DNA of 64,000 nucleotides from Nitrospira_D sp019636945. Lineage in GTDB: Bacteria > Nitrospirota > Nitrospiria > Nitrospirales > Nitrospiraceae. A model generated the notes under the pieces. That model was not told the DNA's origin. It worked only from the letters and a program-made list of their open reading frames with translations, and made no database searches. Location: the NCBI RefSeq assembly GCF_047338595.1, contig NZ_JBLFBO010000002.1, positions 1 to 64,000 of the forward strand. The letters run 5' to 3'. The translations under genes were made by a program, and so were the position numbers. This document shows, one piece after another, positions 25,794 through 35,101 of the stretch; the first letter of the stretch is position 1, and each line of letters begins with the position of its first letter.

Positions 25794-28700
25794 TTAGGCC
25801 TTCCCCTCTGGTGACGATGACTCTGCAAGCTGGGTCTCCACGATACCGGTATGAGCTCTACCTTGAGTCCACTTCCGAATCAAGACATAGAATAGGGGAA
25901 CAAAAAAGATGGCCAAGAACGTGGCTCCCAACATCCCACCCAACACACCGGTGCCGATCGACTGACGACTGGCCGCTCCTGCGCCACTGGCAATGACCAT
26001 CGGAAACATACCAAAAATGAACGCCATTGAGGTCATGATAATCGGTCGGAAACGCAGCCGTGCTGCTTCGACGACTGCCTCAAGGAGAGGGCGCCCCGCC
26101 TCATATCGGGTATTCGCGAACTCCACGATCAGAATCGCGTTCTTGGCGGTGAGACCGATCAGTGTCACCAAACCGATCTGGAAATAGAGATCGTTTTCGA
26201 AACCACGAAGCCACACGGCCACCAGCGCGCCGAAGATCCCGAATGGAACGGCCAAAATCACCGCAAATGGCACGACCCAACTCTCGAACTGGGCCGCCAG
26301 AACCAGAAAGACCATCAACAATCCGATGACAAAGACCTGATTGGATTGTCCCCCGACCCGCCGCTCCTGGAAAGAAATATTGCTCCAATCGATGGCATAC
26401 CCTTGAGGAACCAGCACCTCTTTCGCCACTCGCTCCAAGGCCTCCAACGCCTGGCCCGAGCTGAACCCGGGTGCAGCCGCCCCCAAGAGTAACGCCGTGT
26501 TGTACCCATTGAAGTGATTCACGGGATCCGGCCCGCTCTGGTATTCCGCCGTCACCAGCGTATCGAGCGGAATCATATTGACCCCGCGTGCACTCTGAGC
26601 CCTCACATAGATGTTCGACAGGTTCTGCGGTGTCGCACGAAACTCGGCATCGGCTTCCGTCTGCACATGATAGACACGACCGAACTTGATGAAATCGTTG
26701 ATGTAAAAATTACCGAAGTACGCCTGGAGCGTATCAAAAATATCCGAAATCGGCACGCCCAACGCTTTTGCCCGCTCCCGATTTACATTGGCATAGAGCC
26801 TCGGTGAGGAGACGCGGAAATTAGTGCCGACCCGTCCGATCGCCGGCTCTTTCTGTGCCCGTTCGACGAACTGCTGCGCCACCATGGCGAATTTCTTGAA
26901 GTCGCCGCTGCTGGGATCTTGGATCTGAGCAGAGAACCCGCCGACAGAACCGACTCCACGAATAGCCGGTGCATTGAAGGCAAGGAGCAGGGCTTCCGGA
27001 ATTTTTGCAAACTCTCCATACGCCGCACCGACCAACGCCTTCGCATGGTACTGAGGCTCAGGCCGTTCATCCCACAGTTGTAACGGGACAAACATGGTCG
27101 CAGAGTTTGGTCCTCTCGTCCCGAAGACGAAATTCTGACCAGTCAGTGCATCGGTGGAATGGACAGCCGGAATGGCTTGGAAAAATCGCTCCACCCGTTC
27201 GAGCACCGCAACCGTCCGCTGTTTCGAGGCTCCGTCAGGAAGTTGCGCGATCACGATGAAATAGCCTTGATCTTCCTCGGGCAGGAAGCTTTTCGGCAAC
27301 TTCTCGAAGAGTCCGATCGAGGCGATCAGCAACAGGACGAAGACCGCCATGACACGAATCGGCCTCACGAGCAACGCACTCGTGGCGCGTGTGTAACCCT
27401 CCTGGGTCCGGCTGAACAAGCGATCGAACCAATCCCAAAATCCTCTCCGTCTCCCATGGTGGGGTGTCAGCACCACGCCGCACAGTGCAGGGCTCAGCGT
27501 CAGTGCGACAAATCCTGAGACCGTCACGGAAATGGCGATCGTCGCGGCAAACTGTTTGTAGAGAGCCCCGGTAATCCCGCCGATGAAACCGACCGGAGCA
27601 AAGACGGACACGAGCACCAACACAATAGCGATGATCGGCTCAGTCACCTCGTTCATCGCCCGCTTGGCCGCCTCTTTCGCCGTCAACCGGCCTTCCCGCA
27701 TATGCCGTTCAACATTCTCCACGACGACAATCGCGTCATCCACCACGATCCCGATCGCCAACACCATTCCGAAGAGCGTGATCGTATTGATCGAGAACCC
27801 AAGGGCATAGAGACCAATAAACGTGCCGATCAGCGAGACAGGGACGGCCACTGTGGGAATAATGGTGGCCCGCCAAGTCTGGAGAAAGAGGTACACGACG
27901 AAAACAACCAGTACCATCGCTTCCAGCAACGTCTTAACTACTTCCTTAATCGAAATCTCAATAAACCGCGTGGTGTCATAAGGCGTGTCGTAGGACACAC
28001 TGGGAGGGAAATTCTTAGCCAGTTCATCCATTTGAGCCCGTGTGCGCCGTACAGTATCAAGCGCATTGGCGCCGGGGGACAACATCGTGAGGATGAACGT
28101 GGTCGGTTTGCTGTTCCATCGACCTTCGAGGCCATAGGCCTGGGCTCCCAACTCAATACGGGCCACGTCCTTGAGGCGTACCGTCGAGCCATCGGGAAGG
28201 GCGCGCACAATCAGTTCTTCAAAATCCTTGACCTCGGTCAAGCGGCCCTTGGTAATGATGGGGATCGTCAGCTCCGTCCCCTTTGGAGCCGGTTCACGCC
28301 CGATCGTCCCCGCCGGATAATCACGATTCTGCTCGCGGATGATGGCCGTGATATCACTCGGGGTGAGATCCAGCTTGGCCATCAAGAGCGGGTTCAGGAT
28401 GATCCGCATACTGTAATTTTGTTGACCAAACACCAGCGCATCCCCGACGCCCTTGACGCGCTTCAGGTCATCGACGATCCGGAGCGTGGCATAGTTCGAG
28501 AGAAAGACCGCATCGTGCCGAGGGTCAGTCGATTTGAGCGCCACCACCAACACCAGATCGGGGGACATCTTTTTGACCGAGATCCCTTGTCGGACGACCT
28601 CCGGAGGCAGCTGCGGTTCGGCGAGTTTCTCCCGATTTTGTGTCTGAACTTGTGCGATGTCGGGATTCGTACCGATTTCGAAGGTCAGCTTGATCGTGAC

Positions 28701-28964
28701 GTGTCCGTCGTTACTGCTGGTCGATTCGTAGTACAGCAGATTATCGATACCCGGCAGGGTCACCTCGATCGGACGTGCGACGGCTTCCGCCGCGACTTCG
28801 GCGCTGGCACCGGGGTAATCGGCATCGATCTGGACCACCGGAGGAGTAATTTCTGGAAACTGCGCGATCGGCAGGAACTGCATGGCCAGCAATCCCATCA
28901 CGACCACAACTATTGAGACCACCGAAGCAAAAATCGGCCGATCAATAAACGTATGCGAAATCAC
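25794..28964 (-). CDS. RND multidrug efflux pump, inner-membrane transporter (AcrB/HAE1 type)
   Basis: The 1056-residue protein has the full RND layout: an N-terminal helix (ISHTFIDRPIFASVVSIVVV), a large periplasmic loop, the helix 4 segment GIVVDDAIVVVENVERH with the paired Asp residues of the proton relay, and a second half repeating the pattern, ending in IGLTAKNAILIVEFA and MTSMAFIFGMFPM. It exchanges protons for hydrophobic drugs or organic compounds in the inner membrane. The adaptor gene ends ten bases upstream and the outer-membrane factor begins at its stop, so the complete tripartite pump is encoded here. No dedicated regulator is adjacent. Confidence 0.96.
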   Translation of the reverse strand: MISHTFIDRPIFASVVSIVVVVMGLLAMQFLPIAQFPEITPPVVQIDADYPGASAEVAAEAVARPIEVTLPGIDNLLYYESTSSNDGHVTIKLTFEIGTNPDIAQVQTQNREKLAEPQLPPEVVRQGISVKKMSPDLVLVVALKSTDPRHDAVFLSNYATLRIVDDLKRVKGVGDALVFGQQNYSMRIILNPLLMAKLDLTPSDITAIIREQNRDYPAGTIGREPAPKGTELTIPIITKGRLTEVKDFEELIVRALPDGSTVRLKDVARIELGAQAYGLEGRWNSKPTTFILTMLSPGANALDTVRRTRAQMDELAKNFPPSVSYDTPYDTTRFIEISIKEVVKTLLEAMVLVVFVVYLFLQTWRATIIPTVAVPVSLIGTFIGLYALGFSINTITLFGMVLAIGIVVDDAIVVVENVERHMREGRLTAKEAAKRAMNEVTEPIIAIVLVLVSVFAPVGFIGGITGALYKQFAATIAISVTVSGFVALTLSPALCGVVLTPHHGRRRGFWDWFDRLFSRTQEGYTRATSALLVRPIRVMAVFVLLLIASIGLFEKLPKSFLPEEDQGYFIVIAQLPDGASKQRTVAVLERVERFFQAIPAVHSTDALTGQNFVFGTRGPNSATMFVPLQLWDERPEPQYHAKALVGAAYGEFAKIPEALLLAFNAPAIRGVGSVGGFSAQIQDPSSGDFKKFAMVAQQFVERAQKEPAIGRVGTNFRVSSPRLYANVNRERAKALGVPISDIFDTLQAYFGNFYINDFIKFGRVYHVQTEADAEFRATPQNLSNIYVRAQSARGVNMIPLDTLVTAEYQSGPDPVNHFNGYNTALLLGAAAPGFSSGQALEALERVAKEVLVPQGYAIDWSNISFQERRVGGQSNQVFVIGLLMVFLVLAAQFESWVVPFAVILAVPFGIFGALVAVWLRGFENDLYFQIGLVTLIGLTAKNAILIVEFANTRYEAGRPLLEAVVEAARLRFRPIIMTSMAFIFGMFPMVIASGAGAASRQSIGTGVLGGMLGATFLAIFFVPLFYVLIRKWTQGRAHTGIVETQLAESSSPEGKA

Positions 28965-28973
28965 GGTTGATCC

Positions 28974-30149
28974 TTATTGAGGACGGGAAGGAGTTGAGTC
29001 CGTATTGGCGGCAACCCAAGGAACCGCAGTCACCGGTGCCCCAGGGCCGATCTGCATGATCCCATTGACGACCACCCGATCGCCGGTATTCAGGCCGTGA
29101 TCAATGAGCCACTGATTCCCCTTCCAATCCGATGCCACGACGTCTCGAATCTCGATCTTTTCTTCACGGTTGACCACGAACACAAACGGACCCTGCGGCC
29201 CCTGCAACACCGATCGCTGTGGGATGAGGACCGCGTTCGTTTTCGTATCGCCCGTGAATCGGACTTTGACAAATTGCCCCGGCAGAATGATCCGATCGGG
29301 ATTCGGAAAGGTGATCCGCGTTTGGCGCGTGCTCGTTTCCGCCCGCAAACCCGGCTCCAGGAGATCGAGCACGCCTTCCTGGGGATAGACCGTCCCATCC
29401 ATGAGCGTGAGCCGCCCTCGCAATTGATAGTCTCCCGGATGCGTAATTCGCTTCGCTTCAATGTCCCGTCGACGTTTCAGAATGAACGTCTCCGGCACAT
29501 TCACGACCACGTACATGGGATCGACCCGATGGATCGTGGTCAAGAGATCGGTCTGCGCTGAGACCAACCGCCCTTCATAGTACCGGCTGCGTTCGATAAT
29601 GCCGCTGATCGGCGCAGTGATGAGTGTGTTGTCCAAGTCAAATTGGGCCTTGATGAGGTCAGCCTTCGCCCCTTCCAGGGCCGCATGGGCGGATAACTCT
29701 TGCGCGATCGCATCATCGACATCCTTTTGGCTCACCGCCTGCTCCGCCAGCAGAGGCTTCACCCGGGCCAGATCCTGCCGAGCCTGGACGACGCGAGCCT
29801 CCGCCTGTGCGATCTTGGCCTTGGCACTGGCAACTGCCGCCCGAAAGGGCACCGGGTCGATTTGATACAACCGCTCCCCCTTCTTCACATCACGCCCTTC
29901 GGGATAGAGCACCGCCTTCAAAATTCCCGTGACTTGGGATCGGATCTCAACCGGACGGGAGGCTTCTGCTCGACCGATAAACTCCGGTTCATCGGGAACA
30001 ACTTGGGTTTGAACCGTGACGACTTCTACTTGAGGCATCGGCTGCGCCGGCATTGAACCGGCCTCCTGTTTACAGCCAGTCGACAACGCGATCACCGCAA
30101 AGACAAGACAGGAGGAGAGTTGTGGTATGATCCGACGCTCTATCTGCAT
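28974..30149 (-). CDS. RND efflux periplasmic adaptor lipoprotein (AcrA type)
   Basis: The 391-residue protein has a lipoprotein signal (CLVFAVIALSTGC), then the adaptor domains: first lipoyl half (VEIRSQVTGILKAVLYPEGR), an alpha-hairpin rich in Ala, Lys and Gln, the second lipoyl half (LITAPISGIIERSRYYEG), and barrel and membrane-proximal domains. The ATG at 30149 lies after AAGG; one seven codons upstream is possible. It is the first gene of the pump operon, so its promoter should lie in the gap before 30307. Confidence 0.92.
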   Translation of the reverse strand: MQIERRIIPQLSSCLVFAVIALSTGCKQEAGSMPAQPMPQVEVVTVQTQVVPDEPEFIGRAEASRPVEIRSQVTGILKAVLYPEGRDVKKGERLYQIDPVPFRAAVASAKAKIAQAEARVVQARQDLARVKPLLAEQAVSQKDVDDAIAQELSAHAALEGAKADLIKAQFDLDNTLITAPISGIIERSRYYEGRLVSAQTDLLTTIHRVDPMYVVVNVPETFILKRRRDIEAKRITHPGDYQLRGRLTLMDGTVYPQEGVLDLLEPGLRAETSTRQTRITFPNPDRIILPGQFVKVRFTGDTKTNAVLIPQRSVLQGPQGPFVFVVNREEKIEIRDVVASDWKGNQWLIDHGLNTGDRVVVNGIMQIGPGAPVTAVPWVAANTDSTPSRPQ

Positions 30150-30306
30150 GTTCCCTACCTTATACTTCATTCCGTAACAGTTTCTCGGAAGGACAAACGA
30201 AGCATTCTACCCAGAGCCTTGTAACGGCGGCAAGCCCAAGCCAGACAAGCCTCAGCGCCGATCGCCAGCATGACAAAGAACCCGGCATCACAATCCTGCT
30301 GCACAA

Positions 30307-30627
30307 TCACGACAACCTCTTGCTCCCGTGCGGCCCTCCGCACGCAGTCCGACCGACCTTCGTAATGTCCTCGACCAGGCAGCGGATCAAGCAGCCGGAG
30401 GCCTGCAGTTCCACTCCCTGCTGCCACAACTGAGCCAAGAGCGTCTTGCCCTCAGCATCAACAAATGTCACACCGGTTAAATCAATCATGGTACAGCGCT
30501 GCTGAGTTCCAAGTACTCGTGGGCAATAGGTCCTGAGCTCCTCGACCCAAGGACCAGCAAGACGCCCTTCCAGAACAAGCGACATGTCTTCTCTCGCCGG
30601 ATCTAGTTGGCTTGTGATCTTGAGCAC
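30307..30627 (-). CDS. STAS-domain-like protein
   Basis: The 106-residue product resembles a stand-alone STAS domain: LVLEGRLAGPWVEELRTYC, then TMIDLTGVTFVDAEGKTLLAQL, the core of the anti-anti-sigma fold. The position equivalent to the phosphorylated Ser is Asp in VDAEGK, so regulation by a SpoIIAB-like kinase is doubtful. The C-terminal tail is basic and short. It is divergent from nothing and lies 157 bp upstream of the RND operon in the same direction. Confidence 0.7.
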   Translation of the reverse strand: MLKITSQLDPAREDMSLVLEGRLAGPWVEELRTYCPRVLGTQQRCTMIDLTGVTFVDAEGKTLLAQLWQQGVELQASGCLIRCLVEDITKVGRTACGGPHGSKRLS

Positions 30628-31001
30628 AGTCTACCGACTCCCATTCACCAGGCCCGCTACTCCTCGAGGTCCGCACCTCAAGACTGGTTTCACTCATGCC
30701 GTATCGCAACTTATGTTCCAGCGACGGACAGGGCAGTGGCTTAAGCGAAGTCATTGAATACAATGAGCACCATCTCTCAGATAGGCACATGACCACGTGA
30801 GACCATGATGAATGCTGCCGTCCAACCGGCACCGTGCCGACGTATCGGCACCAGTCCCCTTCGCACATCGCTCAACGAAGTTCCTAGCCAACTCGAGATG
30901 GGTATTTAGCATAGCCCCCTCCACACCTCATGGTTCGCACCTCTCACTCCACAGGCGAACGACGCTTCACGAGCTACGCTTCACTCATGTACAGCCTCCT
31001 G
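30628..31001. other. Intergenic region between the ABC operon and the STAS gene
   Basis: This gap of 374 bp separates the 3' end of the ABC permease gene from the STAS-like gene start. It holds copy 2 of the CGCTTCACG repeat near its ABC end. The rest shows short ORFs without support and no clear hairpin. Confidence 0.4.
30950..30987. repeat. CGCTTCACG intergenic repeat (copy 2)
   Basis: GCGAACGACGCTTCACGAGCTACGCTTCACT contains two close copies of ACGCTTCACG/T within 20 bases. It lies about 15 bases beyond the stop codon of the ABC permease. It matches the words seen at 5620-5660 and 48740-48765. Confidence 0.6.
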
Positions 31002-32144
31002 CTAATCCAGCGTCTGTCGATACCGCTTCACTCCAATCACCAACACGACGACGGCGAACAGCGCGATCTGCCAAAGTTGCAACACCGCCTCTTCGACCCC
31101 GTTCCCCTTCAACATGATCCCCCTGACGATTCGTAGAAAATGCGTCAGCGGCAGCATCTCGCCGATCGATTGCGCCCATTGAGGCATGCCCCTGAACGGG
31201 AACATGAATCCGGATAACAGGAGCGAGGGCAAAAAGAAAAAGAACGAGAGCTGCATGGCCTGCAACTGGTTCTGTGCCAAGGTGGAAAACGTGATCCCCA
31301 TCGCCAAATTGGCCACGATAAAGATGAGTGCCGCCAGGAACAGCATTGGAATATTGCCGTACACCGGCACACCGAATAGGAAATGAGCCGCCAGGAGAAT
31401 GAGGATGACCTGGATATACCCGATGAGGATATAGGGCAACACTTTGCCGATCATGACCTCAAACGGTTTCGTGGGCATCGACAAAAGATTCTCCATCGTC
31501 CCACGTTCCCGCTCACGAGTGATGGCCAGACCGGTGATCATCACCATCGTCATGGTCAGCACCACTCCCATCAGCCCAGGCACGATGTTGTATTGCGTGA
31601 TGGCTTCCGGGTTATAGCGGGCATGAACACGCAGCTCGATTGGATCCTGGCCTCCAACCAGATGCTCGAGTGGCCCCCGCAGATCCTGCTGAAGGGCCTT
31701 TGCCATCAAAACCCGTAGTGAACCGATGGCATTGCTTGTTGCGGCTGGATCGGTCGCATCAGCTTCGACGAGTATCGCTGGTCGCTCGCCCCGAAGTAGA
31801 TCACGCGAGAAGTTCGGGGGGATATTGATCACGAACTGTGCTTCCCCTCGCGACAACACATCTTCAGCTTCCTGCTCAGTCGTGACCTCCCGAACAAACT
31901 CGAAGTAGGTGCTGTTGCGAATCGCCTGCAAAAGAGTTCGCCCTTGGGCGCCATAGTCAGCCAGCAACACCGCCGTCGGCAGATGTTTCGGATCGGCGTT
32001 GATCGCGAAGCCGAAGAGGACAAGCTGGATTAATGGCACCCCAATCATCATCCCGAATGTGATGCGATCGCGGCGCATTTGAATGAATTCCTTCACCACG
32101 ATGGCCCAGAATCGGGAGAGTGCGAATGGCACATGGATCTTCAT
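31002..32144 (-). CDS. ABC-2 type transporter permease (YbhS/YbhR-like)
   Basis: The 380-residue membrane protein has an N-terminal helix (FGMMIGVPLIQLVLFGFAIN), a periplasmic domain of about 150 residues, and five C-terminal helices including PGLMGVVLTMTMVMITGLAI with the ABC-2 segment ERERGTMENLLSMP. This is the layout of YbhS, YbhR and YhhJ. The ATG overlaps the ATPase stop by four bases. Only one permease gene is present, so the transporter is probably a homodimer, unlike the two-permease E. coli YbhFSR system. Confidence 0.9.
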   Translation of the reverse strand: MKIHVPFALSRFWAIVVKEFIQMRRDRITFGMMIGVPLIQLVLFGFAINADPKHLPTAVLLADYGAQGRTLLQAIRNSTYFEFVREVTTEQEAEDVLSRGEAQFVINIPPNFSRDLLRGERPAILVEADATDPAATSNAIGSLRVLMAKALQQDLRGPLEHLVGGQDPIELRVHARYNPEAITQYNIVPGLMGVVLTMTMVMITGLAITRERERGTMENLLSMPTKPFEVMIGKVLPYILIGYIQVILILLAAHFLFGVPVYGNIPMLFLAALIFIVANLAMGITFSTLAQNQLQAMQLSFFFFLPSLLLSGFMFPFRGMPQWAQSIGEMLPLTHFLRIVRGIMLKGNGVEEAVLQLWQIALFAVVVLVIGVKRYRQTLD

Positions 32145-33082
32145 GATGCGAAATTGTCCGACGACTGTTCCATCAGGTGGATGAACACATCTTCAAGCCC
32201 TGTGTCGACCCGATGCCACACATAGGGACCGGTGCGAAATGCAGCCAGTGCCGTTTCCAGCGCAACCGGATCGGCACCACTCACATGGAGCCGATCTCCG
32301 AACGCCACCGCCTGTTGCACCGCCGGCTGTCGACGGAGCTCCACCGCGAGTTGATGGAGATGTGGACCGCTGACCGACCAGGTCGTCAGCCGTGCCTGTT
32401 GAATCACATCGGAAACGGTCCCATTGGCGAGCAACTTGCCGTACGAAATATAGGCCAGCCGATGGCAACGCTCGGCTTCATCCATGTAATGGGTGGTAAT
32501 CAGAAACGTCAGTCCATCTGCAGCCAACTCATGGATCTGTTCCCAGAATTCTCGTCTGGCTTTCGGGTCGACCCCCGCAGTCGGTTCATCGAGCAACAAC
32601 AGTCGTGGTTGATGGATCAAGCAGGCAGCCAGTGCAAGCCGCTGCTTCCACCCACCCGAGAGTTGACCGGCCAGCTGCTCTCGACGACCGGCCAATCCCA
32701 ACCGTTCAAGACTTCGTGCCACCGCAGCACGTCGATCAGGAATTCCGAACATGCGTGCCACGAAGTCCAGATTCTCCTCAATGCTCAGATCCTCGTAGAA
32801 ACTGAACCGCTGAGTCATGTAGCCCACAGCGGCCTTAATGGCATCGCTCTGACGAATGACGTCATGGCCTAGACAGGTCCCGCTGCCTTCGTCCGCTCGG
32901 AGAAGCCCGCAGAGCATCCGAATAAATGTCGTCTTACCGCTGCCGTTCGGACCGAGAAATCCGTAAATCTCCCCGCGACGTACTTGCAGCCCAATGTGAT
33001 CGACCACGGTGCGCCTCCCGAACCGCTTGGTCATCCCGCTCACATCAATGGCCAATTCCTGTCTCTCGACGACAGCGGTCAT
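32141..33082 (-). CDS. ABC transporter ATP-binding protein (YbhF-like, single domain)
   Basis: The 313-residue protein has Walker A GPNGSGKT, the Q-loop YMTQRFSFYEDLS, the signature LSGGWKQRLALAACL, Walker B LLLLDEPTAGVDP and the switch His in LITTHYMDEAE. The C-terminal 90 residues (LTTWSVSGPHLHQLAVEL) form the regulatory tail common in drug-export ATPases. It contains one nucleotide-binding domain, whereas E. coli YbhF has two. It overlaps both neighbours by four bases (ATGA), showing tight coupling with the HlyD and permease genes. Confidence 0.95.
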   Translation of the reverse strand: MTAVVERQELAIDVSGMTKRFGRRTVVDHIGLQVRRGEIYGFLGPNGSGKTTFIRMLCGLLRADEGSGTCLGHDVIRQSDAIKAAVGYMTQRFSFYEDLSIEENLDFVARMFGIPDRRAAVARSLERLGLAGRREQLAGQLSGGWKQRLALAACLIHQPRLLLLDEPTAGVDPKARREFWEQIHELAADGLTFLITTHYMDEAERCHRLAYISYGKLLANGTVSDVIQQARLTTWSVSGPHLHQLAVELRRQPAVQQAVAFGDRLHVSGADPVALETALAAFRTGPYVWHRVDTGLEDVFIHLMEQSSDNFAS

Positions 33083-34062
33083 TGAATCCCCCTGAATTGC
33101 ACGTCCACCGGCTGACCTGGATGTAACTTCACTGCAACAGTCTGCTCGAATAGCACTTCGACCATAAAAACTAGCTTGTCACGACTACCCTGGCTATAGA
33201 GCATCGGCGGCGTATATTCCGCTTTCGGCGAAATGTAACTGACCTTTCCTGGAAGGGAGCCCTGCATTCCATCTACCATCACCTGCACTGCATCATCGAG
33301 CCTGATCGCGCCAAGTCTCAGTTGAGACACAAAGACTCGCACCTTGATATGGTCAGGAGGCAGCAGCACGACGACAGGTCGGCCTGCCGGCACCCATTCA
33401 CCCTCCCGATACAACGTGTCAAAGACTAACCCAGTCTTGGGTGCAAGCTGACGCTTTTGTGCAAGATCCCACTCTGCCTTGGCGAGTACTGCCTCCTTTG
33501 CTCGAACCTCCGCTTCGGCCGCAGTGACTTGATCCGTGCGAGAACCCAACAGTGCTGTATTTAAATCCGCTTCAAGCTGGGAGACTCTCTGCTGGTTTTG
33601 ATCCCGCGCTGATCTGGCCCGGTCCACCTCAACCTCCACCGCCGCACCAGGTACGGCTGCAAGCCCTTCCTGACGAGCCACTTCACGGAGCGACAGCTGC
33701 AATGCTGCTTGCGCTTGCTGGAGCTGTGCCCGAAGAGAAGCAATCTCGGAGGGTCGTTTCCCCTTTCTCCGATCTTCCAGATTCGCTCGGGCTTGGCTCA
33801 ATTTCCGTTCCGCTTCATCTCTTGCTGCTTTCTCTGAGATGTGCTCGAGAGCGAACAGCGCATCACCAGCCGCCACCTCTGTTCCTCGCCGCACTGATAG
33901 AGTGGCTAGAGCTCCGCCGTAGGGTGACGCCACATAGACATACTCCCCTTCGACATAGCCCTGAACCAGATCAACGGGGGCCTTGTCGCAGCCGGTCAGG
34001 ACACTGAACATGAGAAAGACCAGTGTCCTGGAAAGAAGCCGACCAGAAAGCTTTTGACTCAT
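33079..34062 (-). CDS. HlyD/YbhG-type adaptor lipoprotein
   Basis: The 327-residue protein has a lipoprotein signal (LVFLMFSVLTGC), then a lipoyl half (YVYVASPYGGALATLSV), a long coiled-coil hairpin with Arg, Gln and Ala repeats (about 90-215), and a barrel (GKVSYISPKAEYTPPMLYS). YbhG and YhiI relatives share this plan. The ATG at 34062 lies four bases after the TetR gene stop; the frame continues upstream but that part overlaps the regulator. It is expected to link the ABC permease dimer with a TolC channel; no TolC gene is in this operon, so one must be shared. Confidence 0.9.
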   Translation of the reverse strand: MSQKLSGRLLSRTLVFLMFSVLTGCDKAPVDLVQGYVEGEYVYVASPYGGALATLSVRRGTEVAAGDALFALEHISEKAARDEAERKLSQARANLEDRRKGKRPSEIASLRAQLQQAQAALQLSLREVARQEGLAAVPGAAVEVEVDRARSARDQNQQRVSQLEADLNTALLGSRTDQVTAAEAEVRAKEAVLAKAEWDLAQKRQLAPKTGLVFDTLYREGEWVPAGRPVVVLLPPDHIKVRVFVSQLRLGAIRLDDAVQVMVDGMQGSLPGKVSYISPKAEYTPPMLYSQGSRDKLVFMVEVLFEQTVAVKLHPGQPVDVQFRGIQ

Positions 34063-34066
34063 CACG

Positions 34067-34681
34067 TCACGGCCTTTGCAGTGCCCCTTCCAGGACAAGT
34101 CGAATGATCGATGAATAACCCTGTTCCACCGTGAGCCCCAACTCCACTAGTTTGGTTGGATTCATGATGGATTGGACGGCACCCAGCAAGATTTCGATGA
34201 TAAGGTGAGTCGGGATGTCACTCCTGATCGCGCCACTTTTTTTGCCGTCTTCGAACAGTCCACCGAAGTACCGTCGGATCAGCCCGCGGCGTTTCTGCTC
34301 AACCAACTGAAACAGTTCCGGGGATTCGCGCCCAATGTCGCGCACAAATGCCGGTTGAATTTCTGCCGTATGTCGCTGTACGCAGTCGAGGAGCTGATGG
34401 AGTGCGCTTCCGACATTGGCAGCTTGAACCTTCGCCACCTGCTCAAGATCCCGTTCAACCTCTTTGAATTTGTCCTTCAACACGGCCTCAATCAGAGCGG
34501 TCTTGCTCGGAAACGCCACATAGAGCGTCTTCTTACTCATACCCAATTCAGCTGCGAGGTCATCCATGCTCACAGAGCGAAATCCGTGGACAAGAAATTG
34601 GCGACGCGCCACGGCGACCACTCTTCGAACAGCAGCCTGATCGAGTGATGGCTCTTGCGATTTTGGCTTTCGGGTCGGCAT
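34067..34681 (-). CDS. TetR/AcrR family transcriptional regulator (CecR-like position)
   Basis: The 204-residue protein has an N-terminal TetR helix-turn-helix: VARRQFLVHGFRSVSMDDLAAELGMSKKTLYVAFPSK. The C-terminal ligand domain (about 70-200) ends LTVEQGYSSIIRLVLEGAL. It is the first gene of a regulator-adaptor-ATPase-permease operon with the same order as cecR-ybhGFS in enterobacteria. A 24-bp inverted repeat overlapping its predicted promoter suggests autorepression. The effector is unknown. Confidence 0.92.
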   Translation of the reverse strand: MPTRKPKSQEPSLDQAAVRRVVAVARRQFLVHGFRSVSMDDLAAELGMSKKTLYVAFPSKTALIEAVLKDKFKEVERDLEQVAKVQAANVGSALHQLLDCVQRHTAEIQPAFVRDIGRESPELFQLVEQKRRGLIRRYFGGLFEDGKKSGAIRSDIPTHLIIEILLGAVQSIMNPTKLVELGLTVEQGYSSIIRLVLEGALQRP

Positions 34682-34702
34682 AGGAGAACTGAGATACCTG
34701 AG

Positions 34703-34743
34703 AAACTTTTACCGTACTACCAGTTTCCTTGCTAGCTTGTCAA
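34703..34743 (-). promoter_or_regulatory. Promoter and probable TetR operator for the ABC export operon
   Basis: On the minus strand TTGACA (34743-34738) is followed after 18 bases by TAGTAC (34719-34714), a modest -10. The -10 lies inside an imperfect palindrome (34703-34726) with arms AAACTxxTA and TAxxAGTTT. The palindrome lies 20-45 bases upstream of the TetR ATG, the usual place for autoregulation by this family. The promoter assignment is inference. Confidence 0.5.
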
Positions 34744-35101
34744 ATCATTCGCCATGAAGACTATGACCACTACGGTCTGGTGAGGGAATGCTCTATGGGA
34801 TGATTGAGGGGTTTACAAAGAAGGTCTATGTGGGGTCATTTCAAAAAATGGATTCTGTGTGCCTTAAGATCGTGATAACCTTCTGGATTGTCAGAATTCT
34901 TATGCGTGTGGTTCCTCCATTATTTTCGATGGGCTCATCTCGCTTGATGCAAAAGCATTGTTTTTTTCGGAGACGAACCGTAGATCACCTAAAAACCTAA
35001 AATCACCCCTCATTAACGCGAAACAGACTTTTGAAACACGCAAGCCCCAATGTTTAAGCGACTTCCGAGGATGTTGCAAATTTACCTTTTTTTTGAAACA
35101 C
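34744..35101. other. AT-rich intergenic region beside higBA
   Basis: This stretch of about 360 bp between the TetR promoter and the end of higA is visibly richer in A+T than the rest of the window, with runs such as TTTTTTT near 34967 and TTTTTTTT near 35087. Short ORFs cross it without domains. It may be a remnant of transferred DNA that came with the toxin-antitoxin pair. Confidence 0.4.

Noticed and set aside
27702..28916. Open frame of 404 codons on the plus strand
   Set aside because: It is antisense to the RND pump gene, is rich in His, Arg and Asp from the complementary codons, and has no domain or ribosome binding site.
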